From the NCBI RefSeq assembly GCF_001751245.1, contig NZ_LJGU01000130.1, positions 1 to 64,000 of the forward strand: a DNA stretch of 64,000 nucleotides, read 5' to 3'. Positions 44,990-56,507 of this stretch are shown here, piece by piece. The notes beneath the pieces were generated by a model that worked only from the letters and a program-made list of their open reading frames with translations, was not told the origin of the DNA and searched no databases. The stretch comes from Streptomyces oceani (GTDB taxonomy: Bacteria > Actinomycetota > Actinomycetes > Streptomycetales > Streptomycetaceae). The first letter of the stretch is position 1. Every line of letters starts with the position of its first letter. Both the position numbers and the translations under genes were made by a program.

Positions 44990-46235
44990 ATGATTTCCCA
45001 TCAGTAGTAGCCCATCTGCGGGTCGAGGACTTACGGAGCGACAAGCCCACCGAGGCTCGCAGGCTGGGGAAGAACATCATCGTGTGGCGCGACCTGGACG
45101 GCCGACTCGTCTGCCAGGACGCCCGCTGCCCGCACAAGGGAGCGCACCTCGGAGACGGTCGGCTCAGAGGCGCCTCGGTCGAGTGCCCGTACCACGGTTT
45201 CCGCTTCGAGACGGACGGTGCGTGCGTGTCCCGGCCGTCGGGAGCCAGGGCCGCATCCCGAAGTCGCTGCGAATGGCGAACTATCCCGTCCGGGAACGCT
45301 GTGGCCCGGTCTGGATGTGGTGGGGAGACGACCGGGACGAGGCCAGTCTGTCCGAGGTCGACGTCCCGCCCGAGGTCGCCGACCTGCCGATGCTCTACGA
45401 GACGGACTCGTGGACCCAACCGGTGCACTACACCCGTTACATCGAGAGTCTGTTGGAGTTCTACCACATCCCCTGGGTGCACCGGGGTCACTGGTTCAAC
45501 TACATGAACTACGTCGGCCTAGCCGGTACGCTGCGCAATCTCGGGCTGGACGGCCGGAGAGGCACGTGGCCGCCACGATGGTCGACAACCGCCGCCTGTC
45601 GGTGGACGGCACCACCCTGTGAGCGTCCTTTGACCAGGTGGAAGAAGGCGACCCGTCGAACTGCACGCATTTCGAGGTGGTCTTCTCCTTCCCCTGCATG
45701 GTGCACATCGTCAGCAACCAGTTCGGGACCACGATCTGGATGCCGTCCATCGACGAGGGGGACACGCGGGTGTTCTTCCGGTGGTACGAGAGCCGTTCGC
45801 TCAAGCCCGTCCTCCGGTCAAAGACGCTGCGACGGGCCCTGCCGAAGGCGGCGCTCTTCGTGCGGAAGCGGGTCCAGGAGCGCATGCGCATGGTCTATCG
45901 GCGGGAACCGGAGATCAGCGCTCGGGGCGTCGACAAGTTCGTCTCCGCGGACGAGATGAACGCCAAGTATCTCGCGATCCGCGACAAGTTGCTCCGGGAA
46001 GCGGCCGCGGGCGACGCTGAGGAGGCCAGTGGCACCAACCCCGCCCGACGACGCCGAAGTAGCCGCCACCGAGGAGGAGGTCAGCGGCGGTGCGGAGCCG
46101 GTCAGCCACGGCAACGGCAACCAGGGCTCGTCGAACGGCCGGCGTCCGAAGGGCTCTGACGAGGACCTGGGTCCCGTACCAGCCAGCGACGAGGTCGCAC
46201 AGTGGTCCGGATCCCGCGTGGAGGCACGCCCCTGA
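44990..46235 (+). pseudogene. redG: redG pseudogene (Rieske non-haem iron oxygenase, prodiginine cyclase)
   Basis: The remains of a RedG-type Rieske oxygenase spread over all three frames. A good GGTGAGGAG site precedes ATG 44990, but codons 6 and 7 are TAG TAG (45005-45010), where Rieske oxygenases usually read W-Y-P. Frame then changes near 45017. The Rieske centre (CPHKGAHLGDG and CPYHGFRF) reads from 45026 to ~45225. The frame shifts again in a GTGCGTGCGTG stretch near 45225, so that PAVGSQGRIPKS continues. The catalytic part (HYTRYIESLLEFYHIPWVHRGH) follows, with a third shift near 45558 and TGA at 45620 aligned to a sense codon. The last part (VFSFPCMVHIVSNQFGTT, FVSADEMNAKYL) runs on from 45638, and the acidic tail may be shifted near 46025. 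A TTA codon is at 45031. RedG cyclises undecylprodigiosin oxidatively; this copy cannot make a full protein. Confidence 0.9.
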
Positions 46236-46565
46236 TCCCGTGTCGCTGGTCTCCCTGTCGCTGGTCTCAGGGTGCCGCTGAACCACTGCCGCGCACCGAC
46301 GGGACCTGAACGGCGCTGCGGCGCGGCGAGTACGGCTCGCCCGCCGCAGCGCCGTGGCATGTCCGGGGCGACCACGTCGGGGTATTCACGACCCGTACTG
46401 AGCGGCAGGCACGCCGTCGACACAGGCCTACCGTGCTCGTGGACGGCACCGCCCGTGGACGGCACCGTACGGACAGCGGCCCTGTGGCCTACGAGCTGCG
46501 GGCCGGGTGAAAGGTGTCCGCGTGCGGATAAGGACCGATACGCACCGCCCCACAGACGTGACCAC
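46236..46565. other. Non-coding stretch between redG remnant and ABC operon end
   Basis: No ORF with genuine codon usage is visible. A 13-bp direct repeat, TGTCGCTGGTCTC, occurs twice in tandem at about 46240-46265, right after the redG tail. No homologue of redF is seen here or elsewhere in the window. Confidence 0.55.
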
Positions 46566-46595
46566 GCCGGCACTTCACCGAGGTGAAGTGCCGGC
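46566..46595. terminator. Strong hairpin downstream of the ABC exporter operon
   Basis: A perfect 14-bp inverted repeat (46566-46579 with 46582-46595) with only GA between arms. It is 39 bases past the permease stop on the minus strand and can also stop leftover transcription from redG. Confidence 0.8.
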
Positions 46596-46633
46596 CAGCC
46601 GAGCACCCGCGCCGCGTCGCCACGGGGCAGCCG

Positions 46634-48988
46634 TCACTGGGCCCGTTCGCGCACCACCTTCGCGATGTCCAGGCGCTGCACCACGCGTGCCATCGGGATC
46701 TGGGACAGCAGCGAGGCGGCGATCACGGCCAGCGTGGCGGACAGGAGCGTCCAGAAGCCGAGGCTCAACTCCATGGAGAACATGTCGCTGTTGAAGGACT
46801 GCAGCGCCTGCCACGCGCCGAAGGTGCCGGCCGCCAGTCCCAATGGGACCGCGAGCAGCGTCGCCGTGAGGTTCTCGACCGCCAGGATTCCCGCGACTCT
46901 GCGCAACGACACACCCGCGGCCCGCAGGGTGGCCAACTCCGAGGTGCGTTCGGCGACGTTGACGGTCATCGTGACGTAGATGACCGTCAGGGCCATCACC
47001 CCTCCGAGGATCAGCATCACCCCGATGAAGATCCAGAACAGGCTGAGGAACTGGTCCAACTGACGTTGCAACGCCTGCTCGTCGGTGTACGCGACGACGC
47101 CGTCGAGGCTGGTGGCGGTGGTACGCACCTCCTGGCGCTGGTCGCCGTCCAGGCCGTCCGCGAAGCGCAGTTGATAGGCGTTTCCCGCCACCCCGGTGAT
47201 CTTCCGTACCGTGTCGTGGGTGCCGTACAGCGAGGTGCCGAGCGGCTCGTCCACCAGCCCCGCGAGGCGTACCCGCTGCTGCCCCTCGGACGAGTGCACG
47301 ATGATGGTGTCACCCACGGCCACCTGCAACCGGTCAGCGAGGGCCTTGCCCGCCAGCACGCCCCGCGCCGGCAGGTTCTTGTCGCCGCCGCCGTCGCCGC
47401 GGAATCCGTGCATGCTCGTACCGCTACGGAAACCGGTGACGGAGGTGCTGTAGGAGTGGCTGCCCGCCGAGACGGTGGTGGGCACCGTGGTGACCCGCTC
47501 GACCTCGGTGACGCCCCGCACATCCGCCAGGTCCTTCTTCAGATCGGGCGCCTTCGGGCCCACGTTGACCGTGGCGTCCTGCCTCTGCACGTCATCGAAC
47601 TGGACGTTCATCATCGACCGCATGCTGGTGATCATGCCGGCGGACACGAGGATGAGGACCAGGGCCAGGAAGGTGCCGGTCATGGTGGCCAGTGTCCGCC
47701 GCTTGCTGCGGGTCAACTCCCGCAGCGCCAGGCGTGCGATGACGGGAATCTTGCGGGTCCTCGCCAGCGCACGACTCCACGGCCCCGGCGGCCGTAGCGT
47801 GCCCACGTCCCCACGCATCGCCTCCGCGGGCGCTGCCCGGGAGGCGGAGAGAGCGGGAGCGAGGCCCCCCACCAGCCCCACGACCAGCCCGAAGAGCAGG
47901 CCGATCACGATGACCATGGGACGCTGCTCCACGACGGTGTCCGGAATCCCCAGGGCCGAGGTATAGGCCCGGGTCACACCGGAGGTGGCGACCGTGCCCA
48001 GCACCACGCCCAGCACGGCGCCCAACGTGCCGGCGATGAGGCCGTGCCCGAGGTAGTGACGTACGACGACGCCGCGCGAGGCACCCGAAGCGAGGAAAGT
48101 CGCGATCACCTTGCGCTCCGAGAGCACGAGCCGGGTGATCAGAACGTACGCCGCGATGGCCGCCGCCGACAGGAAGAGGGCGGGGAAGCCGACGGCGAGT
48201 TGTTCGAGACCCTTGAGATCCTGACGCAGTGTGGCGTCGGACGGATGGTCCTCGCGCGCCATGATGTCGACGGCTCCGGCCGCCCGCATCCGGTCGGCGA
48301 CCCCATCCTCCGCGCCGGCGTCCCGGGCCTGGTCGGTGAGGTGCACCAGGGTCTGGGTGGGGGCGTTCGGGCCGGCCAGTGCCTGGGCGGTCTTCTCCGG
48401 GGCGAACACGACGGCGAAGGAGTGCGGATCGGCCAGTACCTCCTGCCGGTTGCGTGCGGGCCAGAGGTACTCGGGGGAGTCCGCGACGCCGCGGATGGTG
48501 AGGGTACGCCAGTCGGCACCGTCGAACCCCCTCAGCTGGTCCCCGGGGGAGAGCCCGAAGGTGTCGGCGGCGTGCTGCTCCACGACGACGCCGTTCGGAG
48601 AGTCGGCGTCAAGCCCCTTTCCGGAGGTCACATCGATCTGGTTGACGGCGGGTTGTCCGTCGCCGGGCATTCCCGTGACCCGACCGAGAAGCTTGTTGTC
48701 GTCGATGCGCAGCGGGACTTGGGCCTCCGTGCGGGTGGTGACGCCGTCGACCCCTTCAGCCGTGCGGGCCGCCTCGGCGGTCTTCTCCGGAGCTTCGCCG
48801 GTGACCGTCAGATCGGCGAAGTTCAGCCGCTCGTAGGTGCTGCCGTACGACGCTGAGAGGTTGCGGTAGGCGTCATAACTGGCCACGAAGAGCATCACGC
48901 CGACGAGCACGGTGACCGCGATCGCGGCGAACTGCGGCAGCCTTCGACGCAGGTCGCGACGGGTCTTGGTGAGAAGGATGCGAGACAC
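46634..48988 (-). CDS. FtsX/MacB-type ABC transporter permease
   Basis: 784 aa. An N-terminal helix ([21 protein letters not shown]) is followed by a large extracytoplasmic MacB-PCD domain, a three-helix FtsX block near 270-380, a second start-like helix ([19 protein letters not shown]), a second external domain and a final FtsX block ([22 protein letters not shown]). This is the single-chain, duplicated FtsX form. It pairs with the LolD-type ATPase 6 bp upstream and is probably an exporter of lipophilic or antibiotic molecules; next to the red cluster, prodiginine export is possible but unproven. Confidence 0.9.
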   Translation of the reverse strand: MSRILLTKTRRDLRRRLPQFAAIAVTVLVGVMLFVASYDAYRNLSASYGSTYERLNFADLTVTGEAPEKTAEAARTAEGVDGVTTRTEAQVPLRIDDNKLLGRVTGMPGDGQPAVNQIDVTSGKGLDADSPNGVVVEQHAADTFGLSPGDQLRGFDGADWRTLTIRGVADSPEYLWPARNRQEVLADPHSFAVVFAPEKTAQALAGPNAPTQTLVHLTDQARDAGAEDGVADRMRAAGAVDIMAREDHPSDATLRQDLKGLEQLAVGFPALFLSAAAIAAYVLITRLVLSERKVIATFLASGASRGVVVRHYLGHGLIAGTLGAVLGVVLGTVATSGVTRAYTSALGIPDTVVEQRPMVIVIGLLFGLVVGLVGGLAPALSASRAAPAEAMRGDVGTLRPPGPWSRALARTRKIPVIARLALRELTRSKRRTLATMTGTFLALVLILVSAGMITSMRSMMNVQFDDVQRQDATVNVGPKAPDLKKDLADVRGVTEVERVTTVPTTVSAGSHSYSTSVTGFRSGTSMHGFRGDGGGDKNLPARGVLAGKALADRLQVAVGDTIIVHSSEGQQRVRLAGLVDEPLGTSLYGTHDTVRKITGVAGNAYQLRFADGLDGDQRQEVRTTATSLDGVVAYTDEQALQRQLDQFLSLFWIFIGVMLILGGVMALTVIYVTMTVNVAERTSELATLRAAGVSLRRVAGILAVENLTATLLAVPLGLAAGTFGAWQALQSFNSDMFSMELSLGFWTLLSATLAVIAASLLSQIPMARVVQRLDIAKVVRERAQ

Positions 48989-48994
48989 TGGGGC

Positions 48995-49720
48995 TCACCA
49001 GCTCACGGAGACGGCGTCGGCCTGCGTCGCGTTCTGCACCACGGACTCCACGCTTCCGTCTCGCATGGTGACCACCCGGTGGGCCATCGAGGCGATCGAG
49101 GCGTTGTGCGTGACCATCAGCACGCCGCGGCCCTGCTCGTTGGTGTCCTGGAGCAGCTTCAGCACCGACTGGCCCGTCGTCTGGTCCAGGGCGCCGGTCG
49201 GTTCGTCGGCGAGCAGCAGATCCGGGTCGCTGGCCAACGAGCGGGCAAGCGAGACCCGTTGCTGCTGGCCGCCGGAGAGCTGGGCCGGGAAGTGGTCCAT
49301 GCGTTCCGTCAGACCCACGGCGTCCAACAGTTCGGGCACCCGCCGGCGCTCGCCGCGTCCAGTGAGCTCGACCATCACCTCGACGTTCTCCCGGGCCGTC
49401 AGTGTCGGCACCAGGTTGAAGAACTGGAAGACGAAGCCCACCCGGTCGCGCCGGAAGGCCACCAGGTCCTTCGGCGACCGTCCGGTCAGGTCCGTACCCG
49501 CGACCCGGATGTCCCCGCCGTCGGCGGCCTCGATGCCGCCGATCACGTTCAGCAGGGTCGTCTTGCCGGAGCCGCTGGGTCCCAACACCACGACCATCTC
49601 ACCCGGTTCGACGTCCAGGTCCACATCCTGGAGGGCCGCGACGGTGGTCTCCCCCGCGCCGTAGGTCTTGGTGGCACCACGCAGCCGAACGCCTCCACGC
49701 GGTGCCGTCGTCTCAGTCAT
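48995..49720 (-). CDS. LolD/MacB-type ABC transporter ATPase
   Basis: 241 aa from ATG 49720 (AGGAGGGA just upstream). Walker [10 protein letters not shown], the Q-loop region [18 protein letters not shown], signature [15 protein letters not shown], Walker [13 protein letters not shown] and H-loop MVTHN are all present, with FVFQ..LVPTLTA typical of the LolD/MacB group. It works with the downstream FtsX permease. The TetR gene upstream on the same strand is 74 bp away, likely one operon. Confidence 0.93.
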   Translation of the reverse strand: MTETTAPRGGVRLRGATKTYGAGETTVAALQDVDLDVEPGEMVVVLGPSGSGKTTLLNVIGGIEAADGGDIRVAGTDLTGRSPKDLVAFRRDRVGFVFQFFNLVPTLTARENVEVMVELTGRGERRRVPELLDAVGLTERMDHFPAQLSGGQQQRVSLARSLASDPDLLLADEPTGALDQTTGQSVLKLLQDTNEQGRGVLMVTHNASIASMAHRVVTMRDGSVESVVQNATQADAVSVSW

Positions 49721-49794
49721 GAGGTCCCTCCTCGGGATATCCAAACGAGCGCACTGTCTTACGATGCTGTCGTCGGTTCGGTCACGGGCGATGG

Positions 49795-50388
49795 TCAACC
49801 GTCAGCCGCTTCAGCGACTGGCCGGCTGTCCAGTCCGACCAACCGCTCGAGCGGGTCGGTCAGTGGCGCGGTCCGCAGTTGGGGATCAAGCAGGCAGTGC
49901 AGCACCAGCCCGTCCAGGGCGGCACCCAGGACCGTCGCGGTGGCTTCCGGATCGGGCGCGCCCTGGGCTTCCAGCCACCCAGCCGTCATCGCACGCCACT
50001 CCCTCATCAGCTCGGAGAGCTGCTCCCGCAGTTTCTCGATACGTGTCGCGGCCAGGAGCGTCTCGCTCAGCAGCACGGCTATCGGGTCGTCGGAGGAGTA
50101 GGACCCCACCGTGTGCAGCACTTCCTCCAGGCCCGCGGGGCCCTCTTGCTGCTGGAGCGCGTCCAGTGCCTTGCCCAGCTCCCGCCGGGTGGCGTCGAGG
50201 GACGCCTCGACGAGCAGGTCGGTGACGGTGTCGAAGTGATAGTGCACCACCCCGGGGCGTACGCCGGCGCGCTCCGCCATCTTCCGGGTGGTCACCGCCC
50301 CCCAGCCCTCCTCCACGATGAGCTGCACCGCGGCGTCGAGCAGGCGGTCACGCGTCTGCTGGCCGCGCGTCGCGGAATCCATAGCCAT
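49795..50388 (-). CDS. TetR-family repressor of the ABC exporter
   Basis: 197 aa. The N-terminal helix-turn-helix is RLLDAAVQLIVEEGWGAVTTRKMAERAGVRPGVVHYHFDTVTDLL; the C-terminal ligand domain has the TetR_C-type ALDGLVLHCLLDPQL segment. It precedes the ABC genes on the same strand and probably controls itself and the exporter. A TTGGAC-N17-GTCCAA inverted repeat at 50415-50443, just before its start, is an operator candidate. The inducer is unknown; prodiginine or an intermediate would be a natural guess. Confidence 0.88.
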   Translation of the reverse strand: MAMDSATRGQQTRDRLLDAAVQLIVEEGWGAVTTRKMAERAGVRPGVVHYHFDTVTDLLVEASLDATRRELGKALDALQQQEGPAGLEEVLHTVGSYSSDDPIAVLLSETLLAATRIEKLREQLSELMREWRAMTAGWLEAQGAPDPEATATVLGAALDGLVLHCLLDPQLRTAPLTDPLERLVGLDSRPVAEAADG

Positions 50389-50414
50389 GGCTCTGTCCTC
50401 TGTGAACGATCAAC

Positions 50415-50443
50415 TTGGACTATCGCCCAGGTCACTCGTCCAA
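50415..50443. promoter_or_regulatory. Candidate TetR operator/promoter
   Basis: TTGGAC at 50415-50420 and GTCCAA at 50438-50443 form a 6-bp inverted repeat 27 bp upstream of the tetR start. On the minus strand TTGGAC could serve as a -35 element. Arms are short, so this is tentative. Confidence 0.35.
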
Positions 50444-50518
50444 AAACTACCACGCGACGTACCGCACGTCACAGGGCGCACAGTGGACGAAACCGCGGAG
50501 GGCCCCGTGCCGCCGAGG

Positions 50519-50562
50519 GGTCAGCGCCTCGTCAGTCCCCGGTCAGAGGGACCGGACAGACT
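50519..50562 (+). promoter_or_regulatory. Third RedD (SARP)-type promoter box, outside the classical red cluster
   Basis: GTCAG at 50520, 50531 and 50542 (exact 11-bp spacing), then 10 bases, then CAGACT at 50557-50562. The geometry is identical to the redP and redQ boxes, and bases 50519-50535 match 27404-27420 exactly over 17 bp. The next gene on this strand is the acyltransferase at 50728. Confidence 0.72.
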
Positions 50563-50727
50563 GCGACGCGAAGGGCCGGCGTGAGGGGAACGTGCCAGGT
50601 ACCGGGAAACGCCAGTCAGGCGCCACCGCCGTGCTGGTCGAAGTCGCCGCCGGCAGGCGGCGAAGGACACCACCGCGCGGTGGCTTCGCCCGCACCACCG
50701 TCCCCTCGACAACCTGAGGAGATGGGC

Positions 50728-51612
50728 GTGCCACACCCTGAGATACCTCTCAGAGACGGGCAGTCTCTGGCGTCACAGATCGTGCAGGACGTCTTCGCGA
50801 GCGTGGTCGACCTCTACGCCCGCCTCTCCGCCGAAGACACGGCCGTAGACGAGTTCGGCTTCGATCCGGAACTGGTCGACGACACGCTGATGCCCGCACT
50901 ACGTCCGCTGTACCGGAAGTACTTCCGGGTCGAGGTCGAGGGGCTGGAGCACGTGCCGTCCGAGGGCTCCGGGCTGGTGGTTGCCAACCACTCGGGCACC
51001 CTCCCGATGGACGCGCTCATGCTGCAGCTCTGTCTGCACGATGACCACGCCGCACACCGCAACCTCCGGATGCTCGCCGCCGACCTCGCCTTCTCCGTGC
51101 CCATGATCCGCGACCTGGCCCGCAAGCTGGGCCACGTCCGCGCCTGCCCGGAGAACGCCGAACGCCTGCTGCGGGAGGGCGCCCTCGTCGGGGTGATGCC
51201 GGAGGGGTACGGCGGCCTCGGCAAACCCTTCGACGAGCGCTACCGGCTGCGGCGATTCGGGCGCGGCGGCTTCGCCAGCCTGGCGCTACGCACCGGCCGG
51301 CCCATGGTGCCGTGCTCGATCGTGGGAGCGGAGGAGATCTATCCCATGATCGGCGAATCCCCCACCCTCGCTCGCATGCTCAAGCTGCCCTACTTCCCCA
51401 TCACTCCCACCTTTCCGCTGCTCGGTGTCCTCGGGTTGATGCCGCTCCCGACGAGATGGAAGATCCGGTTCGATCCGCCCGTGCGCACCGACGGCTTCGC
51501 ACCGGGCGCCGCTGAGGACCCGAAGGTGGTGGAGAAGCTCGCGGGCGAGGTGAAGGACACCATCCAGCACCGGCTCAGCGGGATGGTGCGGGAACGCGAC
51601 TCGCTTTTCTGA
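50728..51612 (+). CDS. PlsC-like phospholipid acyltransferase (1-acylglycerol-3-phosphate type)
   Basis: About 294 aa. After an N-terminal ~70-residue helical part comes VEVEGLEHVPSEGSGLVVANHSGTLPMD, the acyltransferase motif I with His and Asp, then GVMPEGYGGLGKPFDERYRL (motif III with Glu-Gly) and ALRTGRPMVPCSIVGAEEIYP (motif IV). There is no multi-spanning membrane region, so it is likely membrane-associated through hydrophobic patches. GTG 50728 is spaced 6 bases from GAGGAG; ATG 50722 is directly adjacent to that site and less likely. A RedD-type promoter box lies 165 bp upstream, so it may be co-regulated with prodiginine genes. Confidence 0.85.
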   Translation: MPHPEIPLRDGQSLASQIVQDVFASVVDLYARLSAEDTAVDEFGFDPELVDDTLMPALRPLYRKYFRVEVEGLEHVPSEGSGLVVANHSGTLPMDALMLQLCLHDDHAAHRNLRMLAADLAFSVPMIRDLARKLGHVRACPENAERLLREGALVGVMPEGYGGLGKPFDERYRLRRFGRGGFASLALRTGRPMVPCSIVGAEEIYPMIGESPTLARMLKLPYFPITPTFPLLGVLGLMPLPTRWKIRFDPPVRTDGFAPGAAEDPKVVEKLAGEVKDTIQHRLSGMVRERDSLF

Positions 51613-51952
51613 GCCGGCGCCGGCACATGCCGGTCACGGCGGCGCTGGTAGGCGCGACCGCCTTCCCAACGACTGCCCGCTGAACCGGGGCTGGTGTCCG
51701 GACCGGTTTCCCACATCCTCGCCACGTCCTCGTACGGTGCGCGGAACCGTCGTACGGTGCGGAGACGACGAGGTGGCGCGAGCCTGCACGATCCGGCGCG
51801 CGGGCGTCCCGGAGCAGCGCGGGCCCGAAGGGTGCTGTCGGTAAGCCCGCCGGGTAGCGGCACGCGTGACGCACAGACGGTAGATTCCTGGTGTCCGGCG
51901 GTCAGGCGCGGGCCTCGTCCCGTTCCCGACCGCCGGACACGCCGTACCGTCG
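51613..51952. other. Leader/promoter region of the response regulator with direct repeat and stem-loop
   Basis: No gene is seen. TCGTACGGTGCG occurs at 51730-51741 and 51750-51761, 20 bp apart. TAGATT at 51881-51886 is a plausible -10. A perfect 13-bp inverted repeat (51891-51903 with 51928-51940) would form at the very 5' end of that transcript, ending 12 bases before the ATG. Confidence 0.55.
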
Positions 51953-52636
51953 ATGAACTCGTACTCCGACTCCCACCTGGAGATTCCGTTGCGCGTTGTC
52001 CTGGCAGAAGACCTGTTTCTCCTGAGGGACGGCCTCGTGCGGATGCTGGAGGCGCACGGGTTCGAGATCGCCGCCGCGGTGGACAACGGCCCGGAACTGG
52101 CGCGGGCGCTCGAGGAGTTGCAGCCGGATGTCGCGGTCGTGGACGTGCGGCTGCCGCCGTCCTTCAGCGATGAGGGCCTGCAGTGCGCGCTGGAGGCACG
52201 CAGCAAACGTCCGGGGCTGCCCGTGCTGGTGCTGTCCCAGCACGTGGAGCAGTTGTACGCGCGCGAACTGCTCGCCGACGGGAACGGCGGGGTCGGCTAC
52301 CTGCTCAAGGACCGGGTCTTCGAGGTGGAGCAGTTCATCGACGGGGTGCGGCGGGTCGCCGCCGGTGGTACGACCATGGACCCCCAGGTGATTCACCAAC
52401 TGCTATCCCGCCGTGCGCAGGACCGGCCCATGGTGAACCTCACCGGCCGGGAGAAGGAGGTGATGGAGCTGATGGCACAGGGCCGCTCCAACGCGGCGAT
52501 CGCACAACACCTGTTCATCACCGAGCGGGCGGTCGCGAAACACACCTCCAACATCTTCGGGAAGCTGCAGCTGCCCCCCTCGGACGACGACAACCGCCGG
52601 GTGCTCGCCGTCCTCGCTTATCTCGACCAGGACTGA
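51953..52636 (+). CDS. NarL/FixJ-type response regulator
   Basis: 227 aa. The receiver domain begins LRVVLAEDLFLLRDGLVRML with the acidic pair, has the phosphoacceptor Asp in PDVAVVDVRLPP and Lys in GYLLKDRVF. The LuxR helix-turn-helix is LTGREKEVMELMAQGRSNAAIAQHLFITERAVAKHTSNIFGKL, followed by SDDDNRRVLAVLAYL. The receiver is canonical, unlike RedZ. No kinase is adjacent; the HisKA_3 kinase at 14426 is of the matching class. No clear ribosome site precedes the ATG. Confidence 0.9.
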   Translation: MNSYSDSHLEIPLRVVLAEDLFLLRDGLVRMLEAHGFEIAAAVDNGPELARALEELQPDVAVVDVRLPPSFSDEGLQCALEARSKRPGLPVLVLSQHVEQLYARELLADGNGGVGYLLKDRVFEVEQFIDGVRRVAAGGTTMDPQVIHQLLSRRAQDRPMVNLTGREKEVMELMAQGRSNAAIAQHLFITERAVAKHTSNIFGKLQLPPSDDDNRRVLAVLAYLDQD

Positions 52637-52716
52637 CCACGCACGCCGTACGGGCGTCGCGGGCGGGTCCGGCGCACCCGTGCACCAGGGCGCCGCGCGC
52701 TGGTTAGAGTGTCGTC

Positions 52717-53460
52717 ATGTCGACCACCACGAGCAGCGGCACGCGGCGCAGGATGGCCGTCGAGGAGCGGCGCGAGCAGCTGATCGCCGTCGCGTTAGAG
52801 ATGTTCAGCCAGCGCTCGCCGGAACGGGTCTCCATCGATGACATCGCGGTCGCGGCCGGCATCTCCCGACCTCTCGTGTACCACTACTTCCCCGGTAAGC
52901 ACAGCCTGTACGAGGCCGCGGTGCGGCGCGCCGCGGACGGTCTGACGGCCCGGTTCGTCGAGCCGCACGAGGGCCCCCTGGGCGCGCGCCTCCTGCGAGT
53001 CATGCAGCGGTACTTCGACTTCGTCGCCGAGCACGGGCCCGGTTTCGCGGCGCTCTTGCGCGGCGGTGCGACGGTCGGCTCCTCCCACACGGGCGCGATG
53101 GTGGACGAGGTGCGGCAGGCCGCGTACGACCAGGTGCTCGCGCACCTCGGGGTCAGCAGCCCCGGTCCGCGGTTGGCCCTGGTGGTGCGCTCCTGGGTGG
53201 GGCTGGCCGAGACCACGGCCCTGACCTGGCAGGACGGCCGGAAGATCCCCCGCCAGGAGTTGGAACGACAGTTGGTACACGGCTTCCTGGCACTGGCGGC
53301 GGTGAGCGCGGCGTACGACGAGCAGACCGCTTCGGTGGTGCGCGACATCCTCGAACAGGAGCCGAGCGACGGCGTGTTCGAGGAGCTGCGGAAGCGGCTG
53401 AACGGGCTGTTGCCCGGCGATCCGGCACCGCCGGGCAACAGCGAGTCGGCGACCGGATAA
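52717..53460 (+). CDS. TetR-family regulator with a TTA codon
   Basis: 247 aa. Helix-turn-helix: QLIAVALEMFSQRSPERVSIDDIAVAAGISRPLVYHYFPGKHSLYEAAVRR; the C-terminal domain has VRSWVGLAETTALTWQDGRKIPRQELE as in several actinobacterial TetR proteins. Codon 27 (52795-52797) is TTA, so it is probably translated only when bldA tRNA is available. It converges on the pullulanase gene and has no obvious target next to it. Confidence 0.87.
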   Translation: MSTTTSSGTRRRMAVEERREQLIAVALEMFSQRSPERVSIDDIAVAAGISRPLVYHYFPGKHSLYEAAVRRAADGLTARFVEPHEGPLGARLLRVMQRYFDFVAEHGPGFAALLRGGATVGSSHTGAMVDEVRQAAYDQVLAHLGVSSPGPRLALVVRSWVGLAETTALTWQDGRKIPRQELERQLVHGFLALAAVSAAYDEQTASVVRDILEQEPSDGVFEELRKRLNGLLPGDPAPPGNSESATG

Positions 53461-53551
53461 CCGCTGTCGGTCCGGTCGGGGCTGGGCGGCGGGCCGAGCC
53501 GCGCGCCGGGTGTCCCGACGCCCGTGCCCGTACCCCCACCCGCGCCGCCGG

Positions 53552-56203
<2,652 letters not shown>

Positions 56204-56460
56204 GGAAGGCTCTCCTTCTGGCGATGTCCGGGAAGCGGCCGGGCCGCCCGGCGGGGCGGGGATCTGGACAGGCGCCGGGCGACCCGTGTCGGGGCGGGCT
56301 GGGATCGGGGGCGGGCGGCCCGGCGGTAGCGCCCGCCCCCGTGGGGCGGGCAACGTGCCAGGTCCGTGGGCTGGTTGAGCCGATCCGGCCGGCCGGGCGC
56401 GTGAGCCCTGTGGACAGGGACTCCGACCGGCCGGACCGGAACGCTTGAGAACGTAACAGC

Positions 56461-56486
56461 TTGCAGAAAGTTGCGGAAGGAGTTGC
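56461..56486. promoter_or_regulatory. TTGC-repeat operator candidate upstream of pullulanase
   Basis: TTGCAGAAAGTTGC (56461-56474) is followed by AAGGAGTTGC (56477-56486). The same 14-mer with one change (TTGCTGAAAGTTGC) occurs on the minus strand at 62534-62521 upstream of malE, and AAGGAGTTGC recurs there too. Streptomyces MalR sites contain TTGCAG-type repeats, as I recall. Confidence 0.6.
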
Positions 56487-56507
56487 GCGGAAATCTCCGC
56501 TCAAGCG

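Noticed and set aside
45084..45959. A separate 291-aa protein inside the redG region
   Set aside because: Only its middle part resembles a Rieske oxygenase; both ends are out-of-frame reading of redG. It is a fragment of the pseudogene, not a gene.
56307..56340. GC-only hairpin (11-bp stem) between the LacI and pullulanase genes as an RNA gene or riboswitch
   Set aside because: It could be the LacI gene terminator or simply G/C-run self-complementarity; no conserved RNA features are visible.
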